Positions 45,153 to 55,202 of a DNA stretch of 64,000 bases are shown here, in pieces (position 1 is the stretch's first letter; each line of letters begins with the position of its first letter). Origin of the DNA: Granulicella sp. S156 (GTDB lineage: Bacteria > Acidobacteriota > Terriglobia > Terriglobales > Acidobacteriaceae). The translations under genes were made by a program, and so were the position numbers. The notes beneath the pieces were generated by a model. The model was not told the origin of the DNA and ran no database searches. It saw nothing but the letters and a program-made list of their open reading frames with translations. The stretch is from assembly GCF_009766105.1 (NCBI RefSeq), contig NZ_LMUH01000026.1:187966-251965 (forward strand), written 5' to 3'.

Positions 45153-47960
45153 GTGCCAGCAATCATCGACTCGTCACATCAGCCAGAATTGGGGCGAGGA
45201 CGTCGCAAACTTCTTCTCTTCGGCGCAATCGTATTTGGTGCCTTCATCGGCGGCCGAATCTCACTGTCCTATTGGGTCGATTTTCTCTGGTTTGGATCGC
45301 TGGGCTATGGCGAGGTCTTTTGGAAGACGGTGAGCCTGCAAGCGGGAATCTTCATCGTCTTTGCAGGGATCACGTTCCTCCTTCTGTACGGCGCATTCTC
45401 AATGATCCGGCGGTCTCACGAGGCCGATCTGCCGAGTGCTCGCGCGATCATCATCTCAGGACAGCCGATCACCCTATCGGTCAAACCTGCCTTGCGCGTC
45501 ATTTCCTTTTGCCTTTCGATTGTTATTGCTGGCCTGGCCGGTTTCGAGCTGATGTCGGAATGGCCAACGCTAGCGCTGTTCTGGTCTGCGCCCCATGCAA
45601 CGGGCGTAGTTACCGATCCGATATTTGGGAAGCCGCTGAACTTCTTCCTGTTCACTCTGCCAGCGTGGCAGGTCATCAACGACTGGCTTATGACGCTGGC
45701 GATCGTGACTTGTGGCGTAGCGGTATTGTTTCTCGTCATCACGAGCGGCTCTCGTGCACTCTCCAAACAACGGACGAGATATGGCTCGTCGCCCTGGCGG
45801 GGGCTCTCCATCACGGTCGCGTTTCTGCTGCTCGTCCTTGCTATGGTGGTGTATGTCGATCGGTTCCAGAGTTTGCTGGAGCATCACACGATCTTCGACG
45901 GCGTCACTTATACCGACGCTCATGTGATGATCCATGGGCTGCTCCTGGTCTGTATTGCTCTGGTCGTCGGTGCAGGCATCGCCGCGGTCAACGCTGTGCG
46001 AGAATCACGCGGACGATGGCTCGTGTTGGCAATCGCTCCCGCCGCGGTCTGCTATGTTGTGCTGGGGGTCGTTGGTTGGTATGTTGGAAACTTCATCGTA
46101 AAGCCGAATGAGCTGGTTCGTGAAGGACCTTTCATTGCCCACAATATTGAGATGACCCGACAAGCCTTCGGGCTCGATCGATTCGCACAGCACGAATTTC
46201 CTGCTGAAACCACGGTTGATGCAACCGATCCGGCTAACAATCAGCCCACGCTGCAGAACATCCGGCTCTGGGACTGGCATGCACTGCAGGATACGCTTCG
46301 TCAGGTCCAGGAGATTCGCACCTATTACGACTTTCCCGACATCGACATCGACCGCTATAACCTCGGCGGCACGACGCGCGAAGTGATGCTCGCTGCGCGC
46401 GAACTGAACGTCGAAAAACTTCCAATTAGCAGCCGAAACTGGATCAACGAGAAACTGATTTACACTCACGGCTACGGAGTAACGATGAACCCCGTCAACG
46501 GGTTCACGGCAGAAGGTTTGCCGACGTTGTTGCTGAGCAACATGCCTGTCCAGAGCACAGTGCCCGGTCTCAAAGTAACGCGCCCTGAGATCTATTTTGG
46601 CGAACTTACCAACACCGATGTGTACGTCAATACAAGGCAACAGGAGTTTGATTACCCGCAGGGGCAGAGCAACAACCTCACGTCCTACCAGGGAACTGGC
46701 GGTATTGTGCTGGGCGGTTTTCTGCGGCGGGTCATTCTCTCGATCGCTCGCGACGATCTTGGAAAGCTACCGTTCAGTGACGACGTCAATGCGCAGAGCC
46801 GGTTGCTGATGCGGCGCAATATACGTGAGCGCATTGCGACGCTGGCGCCGTTTCTGACCTTCGACCAGGACCCCTACATGGTGGTCGGCGATGATGGCCG
46901 GCTCTCCTGGGTCATGGACGCGTTCACATCCTCCGATAGCTATCCGTATTCGACTCACTACAACCTCGGCGATAGCCCGATCAACTACATGCGCAACAGC
47001 GTCAAGGTGGTTGTCGACGCCTATAACGGGGCCACCACTTTTTATGTCTTTGATGCCGAGGACCCGATTCTAACGGCGTATCGCCGTATCTTCCCAAGCC
47101 TCTTCAAGGATGCTGCCGCGATGCCAGCGGACCTTCGCAGACATGTGCGCTACTCCGAGGCGCTGTTTAAAGTGCAGTCGGAGGTCTATGGCCTGTACCA
47201 CATGACGAATCCAGAGGTCTTTTTCAACCGTGAGGATCTATGGACAGTTGCCACAGAGACGGGGCCTGACGGTAACGGCGGACAAGCAGTTCAGGAGATG
47301 CAGCCAAACTTCGTCCTGATGAAACTACCCGGGGAAGTGGGGGAAGAGTTTGTGGAGATTCTCCCCTTCACGCCAGCTAACCGGAACAACCTTATTGGGT
47401 GGATTGCCGGGCGTTCAGACGGCGCTCATTATGGAACGGCAGTCGTCTACGATTTCCCCAAGACAAGACTTGTTGATGGTCCCCAACAGATTGAATCGCG
47501 CATCGATCAGAATGCACAGCTCTCAGGACAATTGACGCTATGGAATCAACAGGGCTCTCACGTATTGCGGGGAAGTCTGCTGGTCATCCCGTCCGGCCGC
47601 GCACTTCTGTATGCAGAACCCATTTACCTGCAGGCTCAACAAAGCCCTATGCCGGAGTTGCGCCTGGTTGTGTTGGCCCTGCAAGACAAGCTCGCTTACG
47701 GTCCCACATTCGAGGCGGCGCTGGCATCTCTTTTCGGAGGGGATGTTTCGTCGCTGCGTTCCGCGGAAACATCGTCAGCTGCACCAGCACCCCACGGCAC
47801 AACCCCACCTGCGGAAGATATCCATGCACTCATCGCGGAGGCTGGCAAAGACTTTGCTGATTATCAGCAATTAACGGCGAAGGGAAAGCTTGCAGAAGCT
47901 GGGCAAAAGCTTGATGAGTTGAAGCTTGTGATCGACAAGCTAAACGCTCATGAGAAGTAG
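45153..47960 (+). CDS. UPF0182 (COG1615) family membrane protein
   Basis: 935 residues starting at GTG 45153, with GGGG about 8 nt upstream. The first 310 residues contain about seven transmembrane helices, beginning KLLLFGAIVFGAFIGGRISLS with the family pattern DFLWFGSLGYGEVFW. The large remainder is soluble and probably extracytoplasmic, with family blocks such as NIRLWDWHALQDTLRQVQEIR, GVTMNPVNGFTAEGLP and YPYSTHYNLGDSPINYMRNS. A Glu/Lys-rich coiled C-terminus follows an Ala/Pro linker. The family is widespread in bacteria and its function is unknown. Nothing in the context gives a specific role. Confidence 0.93.
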   Translation: MPAIIDSSHQPELGRGRRKLLLFGAIVFGAFIGGRISLSYWVDFLWFGSLGYGEVFWKTVSLQAGIFIVFAGITFLLLYGAFSMIRRSHEADLPSARAIIISGQPITLSVKPALRVISFCLSIVIAGLAGFELMSEWPTLALFWSAPHATGVVTDPIFGKPLNFFLFTLPAWQVINDWLMTLAIVTCGVAVLFLVITSGSRALSKQRTRYGSSPWRGLSITVAFLLLVLAMVVYVDRFQSLLEHHTIFDGVTYTDAHVMIHGLLLVCIALVVGAGIAAVNAVRESRGRWLVLAIAPAAVCYVVLGVVGWYVGNFIVKPNELVREGPFIAHNIEMTRQAFGLDRFAQHEFPAETTVDATDPANNQPTLQNIRLWDWHALQDTLRQVQEIRTYYDFPDIDIDRYNLGGTTREVMLAARELNVEKLPISSRNWINEKLIYTHGYGVTMNPVNGFTAEGLPTLLLSNMPVQSTVPGLKVTRPEIYFGELTNTDVYVNTRQQEFDYPQGQSNNLTSYQGTGGIVLGGFLRRVILSIARDDLGKLPFSDDVNAQSRLLMRRNIRERIATLAPFLTFDQDPYMVVGDDGRLSWVMDAFTSSDSYPYSTHYNLGDSPINYMRNSVKVVVDAYNGATTFYVFDAEDPILTAYRRIFPSLFKDAAAMPADLRRHVRYSEALFKVQSEVYGLYHMTNPEVFFNREDLWTVATETGPDGNGGQAVQEMQPNFVLMKLPGEVGEEFVEILPFTPANRNNLIGWIAGRSDGAHYGTAVVYDFPKTRLVDGPQQIESRIDQNAQLSGQLTLWNQQGSHVLRGSLLVIPSGRALLYAEPIYLQAQQSPMPELRLVVLALQDKLAYGPTFEAALASLFGGDVSSLRSAETSSAAPAPHGTTPPAEDIHALIAEAGKDFADYQQLTAKGKLAEAGQKLDELKLVIDKLNAHEK

Positions 47961-48073
47961 ATTCCGGAAGAAAGATTTATTGTTAGCGACGGGGTTGAGC
48001 TGACGAGACTTTTGGATTGACTCTGAAATTATCCTTAAACTCGGGGAGATTCTGCTATGGTTTCTTCCACGCC

Positions 48074-49450
48074 ATGTTGACCCTTCCCATTGCTCTCGTG
48101 CTCGCCTTCCTGCTCTCACCATACTCCGGACAGAACCCGTCCGAGATCGCTCCAAGCGGCACTCAAACCAAGGGTACCCCAGGCCCTGTTCAGATGACCG
48201 CCGCCCAGGACCACCAACGTCTCCTCGATCTCCTGCACATCAACACCCTGCGTCCCGGCGTCAAACATGACCCTAAAGCTGCCAACCCGGTTAACTTCGA
48301 CGAGAGCAAGGCCAACCCCTGGCCTAATCTGCCCAATCCTCTGATTCTGAACAATGGCAATTCTGTCACTACCTCGAAGTTATGGTGGACTAAGCGGCGC
48401 CCCGAGATTGTAGAGGACTTCGATCGTGAAGTCTTCGGTCGCGTACCTGCTAATGCCCCAACGGTTCACTGGCAAGTTGTCTCAACAACACAAGGCTCCG
48501 ACAACGGCATTGCCACCGTGACCAAGCATCTCATTGGCCATGTCGATAACTCAGCCTACCCGGCAATCGCGGTTAACATCGATGTCTCGCTCACTCTTCC
48601 TATCGGCCTGCCGAAAGCCGTCCCGGTCGTCCTCGAGTTAACCTTTGAAAATTACCCGCGTCCCACTGGCGTCGCCCCCGCGTCACCCCCTCCGCCTGAG
48701 AAGGAGCCTACCTGGAAGCAGCAAGTGCTGGCCAAAGGTTGGGGCTATGCTCTGCTTCAGCCCACTACCATTCAACCTGACAATGGCGCCGGTTTGACCC
48801 AGGGGATCATCGGGCTGTGCAATCACGGTCAGCCGCGCAAGCTCGACGACTGGGGTGCTCTCCGCGCCTGGGCCTGGGGTGGTTCAAGAGTCATGGACTA
48901 TTTGGAAACTGACCCGGCCGTCGACGCAAAGCATGTCGCGATCGAAGGTCACTCGCGTTTCGGCAAAGCTGCTCTTGTCGCAATGGCCTACGACCAGCGT
49001 TTTGCTGTGGCTTACATTAGCTCAGCCGGTGCAGGTGGGTCTGCGCTTGCGCGCCATCGTTTTGGCGAGCAGTTGGAAAACGTTGCAGACATTGGCGAAT
49101 ATCATTGGATGGACGGTAACTACCTCAAATATGCAGGCCCGCTCACTCCATCTGACATGCCCGTGGATACACACGAGTTGATCTCCCTCTGCGCCCCACG
49201 GCCTGTCTTTATCGGCGGGGGTACTATCCAGGGCGATGGCTGGGCTGATACACGTGGCAGCTTTATTGCCGAAGTCGCCGCCGGTCCGGTCTACCGCCTG
49301 CTCGGCAAGAGAGGCCTTGAAACCACCAGCTACCCGCCCATTGAGACCGCCCTCATCTCTGGCGAGCTCGGTTTTCGGCAACACTCCGAAGGCCACACGC
49401 CTCTTCCCAACTGGCCGACCTTCATCATCTTCGCCAGTCGCTACATGTAA
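48074..49450 (+). CDS. Secreted CE15 glucuronoyl esterase
   Basis: About 458 residues from the ATG at 48074, which opens a signal peptide (MLTLPIALVLAFLLSPYSG). A TTG at 48017 would add 19 residues and cannot be excluded. The alpha/beta-hydrolase domain shows the CE15 nucleophile motif GHSRFGK (S294) and the catalytic histidine H441 in SEGHTPLPNWPTF. Supporting blocks are WAWGGSRVMDYLETD, AYISSAGAGGSA and SLCAPRPVFI. CE15 enzymes split the ester between lignin alcohols and glucuronic acid side chains of xylan. This adds a plant-wall function to the neighbourhood. A strong GGGGAG lies upstream of an out-of-frame ATG at 48057 that opens a 7-codon frame overlapping the start. Confidence 0.9.
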   Translation: MLTLPIALVLAFLLSPYSGQNPSEIAPSGTQTKGTPGPVQMTAAQDHQRLLDLLHINTLRPGVKHDPKAANPVNFDESKANPWPNLPNPLILNNGNSVTTSKLWWTKRRPEIVEDFDREVFGRVPANAPTVHWQVVSTTQGSDNGIATVTKHLIGHVDNSAYPAIAVNIDVSLTLPIGLPKAVPVVLELTFENYPRPTGVAPASPPPPEKEPTWKQQVLAKGWGYALLQPTTIQPDNGAGLTQGIIGLCNHGQPRKLDDWGALRAWAWGGSRVMDYLETDPAVDAKHVAIEGHSRFGKAALVAMAYDQRFAVAYISSAGAGGSALARHRFGEQLENVADIGEYHWMDGNYLKYAGPLTPSDMPVDTHELISLCAPRPVFIGGGTIQGDGWADTRGSFIAEVAAGPVYRLLGKRGLETTSYPPIETALISGELGFRQHSEGHTPLPNWPTFIIFASRYM

Positions 49451-50109
49451 GCGTCTCCGCGTTGCACGTGTGAAGCATATAGATTCCATCCACGCGAGTT
49501 ACACTAGCAATCCTCAGTGCACTGTAGCCGACATCCTCTATTGGCTGGAATATAGGAAGACCTACTGGGGAGTGTGGTGCTGAACTCTCGGTACGAAACT
49601 ACTATGATATGCCCCCACATCCTGTGGTCAGTTGCACTGGTTCATATTGGTTCATTCACTCTATTGATCATTATTGTGGTTGCTGTCTACTATCAATTCC
49701 AACATCTATTCACAAACTATTCGGTTGGTAGAAGTGCCGAAGAGAAGCCTAACAAGGAGAAGTTTGCTCACGGATCGGCAGGACGTTGTAGCTCTGCCAT
49801 CTTTCCAGGCTCGCCCGATGATGCTCATCGAAACAGACGTTGTCTCCGTGGATGGCATACATGTCTTTGCATCGTACAGTCGCACGATACGTACCAATTT
49901 GAGCGCTTCCACTTCGTCGGCATCGTCGCTATGATTTCAAAAGCAATCCTTGATGACATAACGATGGAAGAACGGCTGTCACAATAGCCATTCAGACCAC
50001 AACTGACAATCCAATACGAATTCTTATTGCCGGGGATGGATAAACAAAATCCGAGGCCAAAACGTGTTCTATGGTCACCCCCGGCCCATCGGTAAACGAA
50101 AGGTAGTAC
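49451..50109. other. Intergenic region with doubtful ORFs
   Basis: A 659-bp gap. A 137-codon frame from GTG 49574 to 49987 contains one hydrophobic stretch (HIGSFTLLIIIVVAVYYQF) but no ribosome-binding site and becomes Cys/His/Arg-rich. A second, overlapping frame that could start at TTG 49763 has AAGGAG just upstream and reads as DVVALPSFQARPMMLIETDV. They could be remains of a decayed gene or random frames. I do not call either as a gene. Confidence 0.4.
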
Positions 50110-51474
50110 ATGCATACGAACGAGCAAACATTGAATCGCGGCTTGCGGGAACGGCACATTCGCCTGATGGCGCTGGGCTCAACGATAGGCGTCGGTCTAT
50201 TCCTGGGTTCGGCCAGCGCAATCAAGCTCGCTGGTCCTGCGATCATGCTCTCTTACGTTCTTGGCGGAATCGCGATCTTCATTATCATGCGCGCTCTCGG
50301 CGAAATGGCTGTGCACCAGCCGGTTGCCGGCTCTTTTAGCCGCTATGCGCAAGATTATCTCGGTCCACTATCCGGCTATCTGACCGGCTGGAACTATTGG
50401 TTCATGTGGCTGGTCACCTGTATTGCGGAAATCACGGCAGTCGGCATTTACATGGCCGTCTGGTTTCCAAATGTGCCGCAATGGGCCTGGGCCCTGGCTG
50501 CGCTCGCAGCGATGGGCGCAGTCAATTTGGCGGCTGTCAAAGCCTACGGCGAATTCGAATTCTGGTTCGCGATGATCAAGGTGGTCACCATCGTGCTGAT
50601 GATTGTGGCCGGCGCCGGCATGATCCTGTTTGGCCTGGGCAATCACGGTGTCGCCACCGGCATCAGCAATCTTTGGACACATGGCGGTTTCTTCCCCAAC
50701 GGCGGGCGTGGCATGCTGATGGCTCTGCAGATGGTGATGTTTGCATACCTTGGTGTGGAGATGATCGGACTTACCGCTGGGGAAGCTGACAACCCGAAGA
50801 AGTCGATTCCCGATGCGATCAACTCTGTGTTTTGGCGCATTCTTATTTTCTATATTGGCGCCCTCTTCGTGATCTTGGCGATCTATCCGTGGAACGAGCT
50901 CGGCACGCATGGCAGTCCATTCGTCATGACGTTTCAACGGTTGGGCATCAAATCGGCGGCGGGCATCATTAATTTCGTGGTACTTACAGCCGCGCTATCT
51001 TCGTGCAACGGAGGTATCTACAGCACGGGCCGTATGCTCTATAACCTCGCAGAACAGGGACAGGCCCCGCGACTCTTTGCAGTCACTTCGTCAGGTGGTG
51101 TGCCTCGCCGGGCAGTTCAGGTGTCCATTGTCGCCTTGCTGTTTGGAGTGTTGCTCAACTATCTGGTGCCGGCAAAAGTTTTTGTATGGGTCACGTCGAT
51201 CGCAACGTTCGGCGCTATCTGGACCTGGGCTGTCGTACTGGTAACGCAGATGAAATTCCGGAGAAGCCTGAGCAATACAGAACGCGAGCAACTGACCTTC
51301 CGCATGCCCTTCTATCCCTATGGTTCCTGGTTCGCGCTGGCTTTCCTGGCGCTCGTTATCGGATTGATGGCCTATTTCCCGGACACGCGAGTCGCTTTGA
51401 TCATCGGCCCGCTATGGTTAGTGCTGCTGACAGCGCTTTTCTATGGGCTCGGGCTCAATAAGAATCGCACCTAG
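50110..51474 (+). CDS. Amino-acid permease, APC superfamily
   Basis: 454 residues with about twelve transmembrane helices. The N-terminal signature RHIRLMALGSTIGVGLFLGSASAI is the substrate-binding unwound helix of amino-acid transporters in the AAT family (ProY, AroP, GabP, CycA type). EMAVHQPVAGSFSRYAQDYLGP and MFAYLGVEMIGLTAGEADNPKKSIP are also family blocks. It acts as a proton-coupled uptake carrier in the inner membrane. The substrate cannot be decided; proline or another neutral amino acid would be typical. AAAGGTAG precedes the ATG. Confidence 0.9.
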   Translation: MHTNEQTLNRGLRERHIRLMALGSTIGVGLFLGSASAIKLAGPAIMLSYVLGGIAIFIIMRALGEMAVHQPVAGSFSRYAQDYLGPLSGYLTGWNYWFMWLVTCIAEITAVGIYMAVWFPNVPQWAWALAALAAMGAVNLAAVKAYGEFEFWFAMIKVVTIVLMIVAGAGMILFGLGNHGVATGISNLWTHGGFFPNGGRGMLMALQMVMFAYLGVEMIGLTAGEADNPKKSIPDAINSVFWRILIFYIGALFVILAIYPWNELGTHGSPFVMTFQRLGIKSAAGIINFVVLTAALSSCNGGIYSTGRMLYNLAEQGQAPRLFAVTSSGGVPRRAVQVSIVALLFGVLLNYLVPAKVFVWVTSIATFGAIWTWAVVLVTQMKFRRSLSNTEREQLTFRMPFYPYGSWFALAFLALVIGLMAYFPDTRVALIIGPLWLVLLTALFYGLGLNKNRT

Positions 51475-51491
51475 AGTTCCATTCCCACTGG

Positions 51492-51540
51492 GCCGTCTCC
51501 ACTACAGGATGGTCTGCTTTCGTCGATCGTGGTAGACGGC
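51492..51540. terminator. Hairpin between convergent permease and TetR genes
   Basis: GCCGTC (51492-51497) pairs with GACGGC (51535-51540), continued inward by CCAC with GTGG. It lies in the gap between two convergent genes and may act for both. Confidence 0.5.
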
Positions 51541-51589
51541 GGAAGCAAACCATGAGGACAAGGATGATTTGGAACGTCGATGGTATCCG

Positions 51590-52216
<627 letters not shown>

Positions 52217-52342
52217 TCATCTTCTCTGCAAATTTAGGATCGATCAGCGATCATGTACGTATTGGAGGTCAGCTTCAAATTGTATTGAAACTGCTTTGCT
52301 TCGGCTCGGGGATACAAGATTTGCCTCCGATCGATATAGCGA

Positions 52343-52546
52343 TCATCTCGGCGTATTGCGTGACTGTGGCCTCTCGCTGCAATGTGCGTCGCTCTTTGCC
52401 TCAAGCAGCGCATTGCGAAGCTCTTGGTTTGTTTTGAGAAGGTCACAGATGAGCGAACGTAAGGACTGGAACTTGTATTTCATCTCTTGATAGGAATCAA
52501 AGCTCCGTAGATAACAGGTCTCGTCCGGTTCGTAGTTGCTACCCAT
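52343..52546 (-). CDS. Small coiled-coil protein of unknown function
   Basis: 67 residues. The composition is protein-like and amphipathic: CYLRSFDSYQEMKYKFQSL followed by LICDLLKTNQELRNALLEAK, a likely short coiled coil, then a polar tail. GGAGAG precedes the ATG with short spacing. It lies between a TetR gene and a gene for a secreted protein on the same strand. No function is recognised, and expression is uncertain. Confidence 0.5.
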   Translation of the reverse strand: MGSNYEPDETCYLRSFDSYQEMKYKFQSLRSLICDLLKTNQELRNALLEAKSDAHCSERPQSRNTPR

Positions 52547-52605
52547 ATTCTCTCCGTTGTTGCCAAAGTCGCTGGATTGGTAAGCGACGAAGGTGAGGTC
52601 CTAAA

Positions 52606-52636
52606 CAGATCGCGGTGTGGGGATCCCCGCGATCTG
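52606..52636 (-). terminator. Hairpin downstream of secreted-protein gene
   Basis: CAGATCGCGG (52606-52615) pairs perfectly with CCGCGATCTG (52627-52636) across an 11-nt loop. On the minus strand it is 91 bp after the end of the 52727-53713 gene and before the 67-residue gene, with TTT after the stem. Confidence 0.65.
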
Positions 52637-52726
52637 CAGGCCCGATGGAGCTTGAGTCATGCCAAAGTCCGTTTTCAGAATTATTGGAATAAGCCTGAAT
52701 CTCCCACGCGACCGACCGGCAAAAAG

Positions 52727-53713
52727 TTAGCTTTGGGATAGGACAGCACCTTTCTGTAGCTGTTTTTGCGCCTTGGCCCACTTCTTCACGACTTGCTTTG
52801 CCAGTGTGTCGATTACGTTCATGCTTTCAGACTCGCCGCGCTGAGTGGCTTTGATCTGGTCATGGACTAACGTAGTGCCTTTTCCGTCTGTAATCTCCAC
52901 GTCCAGGGTGATCTGGGTTACGCCAACGAAGAATCCCACAGGCCCCATCGAAGCGCGCTTCACCTGGCTCCCAGGCTTGAACGCTGTCGTGGAGAGCCGC
53001 ATCGTGTACTGGGAACAGTTCTCTCGACCGTCAGTCACCCCATCCCGATCGACTTCAGTGCCTGGAACCTGATGCAAACGCTCAACGATGTGCTCATAAA
53101 CAAGAACTCGATAGGCTACAGGGAAGTCGATTTGTCCAGACGCAGGCTGCTTCACCAGGATGGAATTTGGATCGACTCTCGCAGTGGAACAGGGGACATT
53201 CGATACATCATGCCGCACGTCTGCAAGCGGAGTGATAGTGTGAATGGCTTGTTCAGCCTCGTTGCCTGGCAGATAGAACACAGCCCCGTGATAGCGGCCC
53301 ACACTGTCCACGAACTCCACGGTGAGCATGTCTCGTTGGTGATGCATGAAGGTGGCAAATGCCGCACCGCCCCCATAGGGAACCGCCATCCGCATCAGCC
53401 GCCCTTTGATCCCCCAAAGCTCTACACGCTCATTCCCGGCACTAAGCGCCACGATAGAGGAAAGGTCGATGGCAGAATTCGCCGATCTACCGGTGAACTT
53501 CAGCTGTTGAGGAGTAATGGTTAACGTTCCGTTCTCTTTAGCCTTTACGTCAGGCATGCCAAGTACATGGACCGCGTGTGTCGAACTCCATCCAGAGGAC
53601 TGAACGACTGCCGAATCTTGCGTAAGGGAGGGAGCTACCTGCGCTGGAACAGGTAAAGAAAGAGAGCTTGCGATGAGGGATAGTACAAATCCTGCATGGA
53701 GAGGGCGGAGCAT
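52727..53713 (-). CDS. Secreted protein of unknown function
   Basis: 328 residues with a clear signal peptide ([25 protein letters not shown]). The rest is soluble and mainly beta-rich, for example [15 protein letters not shown] and [19 protein letters not shown], which resemble a small PH-like or lipid-coat fold. The C-terminal half contains [15 protein letters not shown]-like strands and a helical end ([22 protein letters not shown]). I do not recognise a named family. Two near-palindromic TACGTACTAGTAGG sites lie 35 and 104 bp upstream of its start, so it is probably repressed by a TetR-type protein. The ATG has GGAGG-like TTCCTTGGGAGG context upstream only in the reverse sense, so the start is moderately sure. 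Confidence 0.75.
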
Positions 53714-53747
53714 TAGTATTCCTTGGGAGGCTGGCTGCCTATATTTA

Positions 53748-53763
53748 TACGTACTAGTAGGTA
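53748..53763. promoter_or_regulatory. TetR-type operator-like palindrome, copy 1
   Basis: TACGTACTAGTAGGTA is palindromic except at one base pair of positions, with ACTAGT at its centre. It starts 35 bp upstream of the secreted-protein start codon, a position where a bound repressor would block transcription. Confidence 0.6.
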
Positions 53764-53816
53764 TAAAACTTGATAAAGAGTTGAGCGTGGGAGGCCAAGT
53801 TCTAAATCTATAAACA

Positions 53817-53832
53817 TACGTACTAGTAGGAA
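53817..53832. promoter_or_regulatory. TetR-type operator-like palindrome, copy 2
   Basis: TACGTACTAGTAGGAA repeats the first 14 bases of copy 1, 69 bp further upstream and in the same orientation. Two copies in one intergenic region make chance unlikely. Confidence 0.6.
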
Positions 53833-54133
53833 TATATCATTGTAAGCGTCAGATTGCTTAAATATTTTCAAGAATGTCGTATGTCTCAAACGATAAAGGG
53901 TTTAGTGCATACGAACCATGCACGACAGGGTGAAATTTCTTGCAGGGCGCCTGGCAGCAGACGAGAGTCGTCAAACGGCTGCCGCCAATAAGGCTCCAAG
54001 CGGGAAGCGCTCGCATGAGTTCTGGGCTGCCCCAATTCAGAAGTGAACGACGAGATGTGCCTTTATCAGTACCGTTCGTTGCCAAATGCAAGCTATTGCG
54101 TAATCCTGCGGCCTCCATCCGTATACCCTGCGT

Positions 54134-54736
54134 ATGTTCAAACAAGACATATCGACGGTTGCGAGAATGGACAGCGACACGAAACAAATCGCATTTGGGC
54201 TGCGCCATAGGGATGTCGCGCTCCTGCAGTCACTCGTCGAGCAGTATCAGTATCGTCTTGTTCGCTATCTCATCTATCTGCTGGGCAGACGCGATGGCGT
54301 CGACGATCTGGTACAGGAAACGTGGCTGCGGGTTCTCGAGCGTGGTTCCTCCTACGACGGATGCTCTCGCTTTGAACCCTGGCTCTTCACCGTCGCGCGC
54401 AATCTCGCCATCGATCAAACCCGTAAGAGGCGAACCTTTAGCCTGGACTCGAGTGACGACGAAGAGTGGGACGCCGGTGCGGCACCGCACACCTCAAATG
54501 ACCCGTCCCCCTTCACCCTTGCGGCACGCACCGAAGATGCCGAACGGCTGGCCCTATCCATGCAGACCCTTGATCCGGTCTATCGCGAAGCGCTTGTCCT
54601 TCGCTTTCAGGAAGATCTATCGCTACAGGAAATCTCTTCCGTCGTCGCTGCTCCCGTCTCTACGGTCGCTTCAAGAATCTATCGAGGTCTCGCAACGTTA
54701 CGGGTGCAGTTAGAGAAAGGAAATCATGCAATCTGA
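54134..54736 (+). CDS. ECF-type RNA polymerase sigma factor
   Basis: 200 residues. Region 2 spans about 30-100 (YQYRLVRYLIYLLGRRDGVDDLVQETWLRVLER, FEPWLFTVARNLAIDQTRKRR). Region 4 spans about 140-195 (LSMQTLDPVYREALVLRFQEDLSLQEISSVV, STVASRIYRGLATLRVQL). There is no domain beyond the usual two. Such factors direct polymerase to envelope or stress promoters and are held by a partner anti-sigma protein. The next gene, overlapping by 11 nt, fits that partner. An ATG at 54167 is an alternative start; neither has a strong Shine-Dalgarno. Confidence 0.93.
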   Translation: MFKQDISTVARMDSDTKQIAFGLRHRDVALLQSLVEQYQYRLVRYLIYLLGRRDGVDDLVQETWLRVLERGSSYDGCSRFEPWLFTVARNLAIDQTRKRRTFSLDSSDDEEWDAGAAPHTSNDPSPFTLAARTEDAERLALSMQTLDPVYREALVLRFQEDLSLQEISSVVAAPVSTVASRIYRGLATLRVQLEKGNHAI

Positions 54737-55202
54737 CAATCACAAACTCTTTCAGCAAATGATCGACGAGACGCTTGCGTCCGGCGCTCCAGTCCAAGAG
54801 GATCGCGCTCTCCGCGAGCACCTCCAGTCCTGCGCTGTATGCGAGGAGTATCTCAATAGCAGCACTCGTGCTATCGCCACTCTCGCCGGTTTTTCCTTTG
54901 AAGTGAATCCGTTGCTTCACGCGAAAGTCTCCGCATCTCTCAGCCAGCGTGCACAACAACTCGGAGCTACACCGCTTAGCCGGCGGCGGTGGGCGTTCGC
55001 CTGCATCGGTGCCTTCGTTCTGACAGTTGCTGGAACATTGCTCGACCTCCAATTTCGCAGTCTGATCGCTGCATTCTTCAACGTGACGGACGTCCATGTA
55101 CAGCAAGGGCTGCTGCACTTCTGGATCGTATCTTCCTTATCTCCTGTGCTGCTGTTTCTACTACTGCCGCTGTTATCTCGGCAGAAAGAGAGGGCTTTAT
55201 GA
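54726..55202 (+). CDS. Membrane anti-sigma factor with zinc-binding motif
   Basis: 158 residues. The N-terminal cytoplasmic part carries LREHLQSCAVCEEYL, an HxxxCxxC motif of zinc-containing anti-sigma domains. Two hydrophobic segments follow (about 90-110 and 128-150), so the protein is anchored in the inner membrane. It overlaps the sigma gene by 11 nt and has AAAGGA 5 nt before its ATG, so the two are translated together. It probably binds and inhibits the adjacent sigma factor. The signal that releases it is unknown. Confidence 0.85.
   Translation: MQSDNHKLFQQMIDETLASGAPVQEDRALREHLQSCAVCEEYLNSSTRAIATLAGFSFEVNPLLHAKVSASLSQRAQQLGATPLSRRRWAFACIGAFVLTVAGTLLDLQFRSLIAAFFNVTDVHVQQGLLHFWIVSSLSPVLLFLLLPLLSRQKERAL

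Larger units (their letters stand above)
53714..54133. other. Divergent region between secreted-protein gene and ECF sigma gene
   Basis: A 420-bp gap that carries the two operator-like repeats at 53748-53763 and 53817-53832 and should carry promoters for both flanking genes. A 116-codon minus frame (53858-54208) overlaps the sigma gene and is not convincing. Confidence 0.55.

Noticed and set aside
44990-46111. 373-codon plus-strand frame
   Set aside because: It overlaps the UPF0182 gene in another frame and is Arg/Cys/His-rich, typical of an out-of-frame read in GC-rich DNA.
48057-48080. Seven-codon leader frame before the CE15 gene with a good GGGGAG site
   Set aside because: Too short to support as a gene; it may only affect the true start and is mentioned in the CE15 entry.
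53858-54208. 116-codon minus-strand frame upstream of the sigma factor
   Set aside because: It overlaps the sigma gene start and has no domain or start signal.
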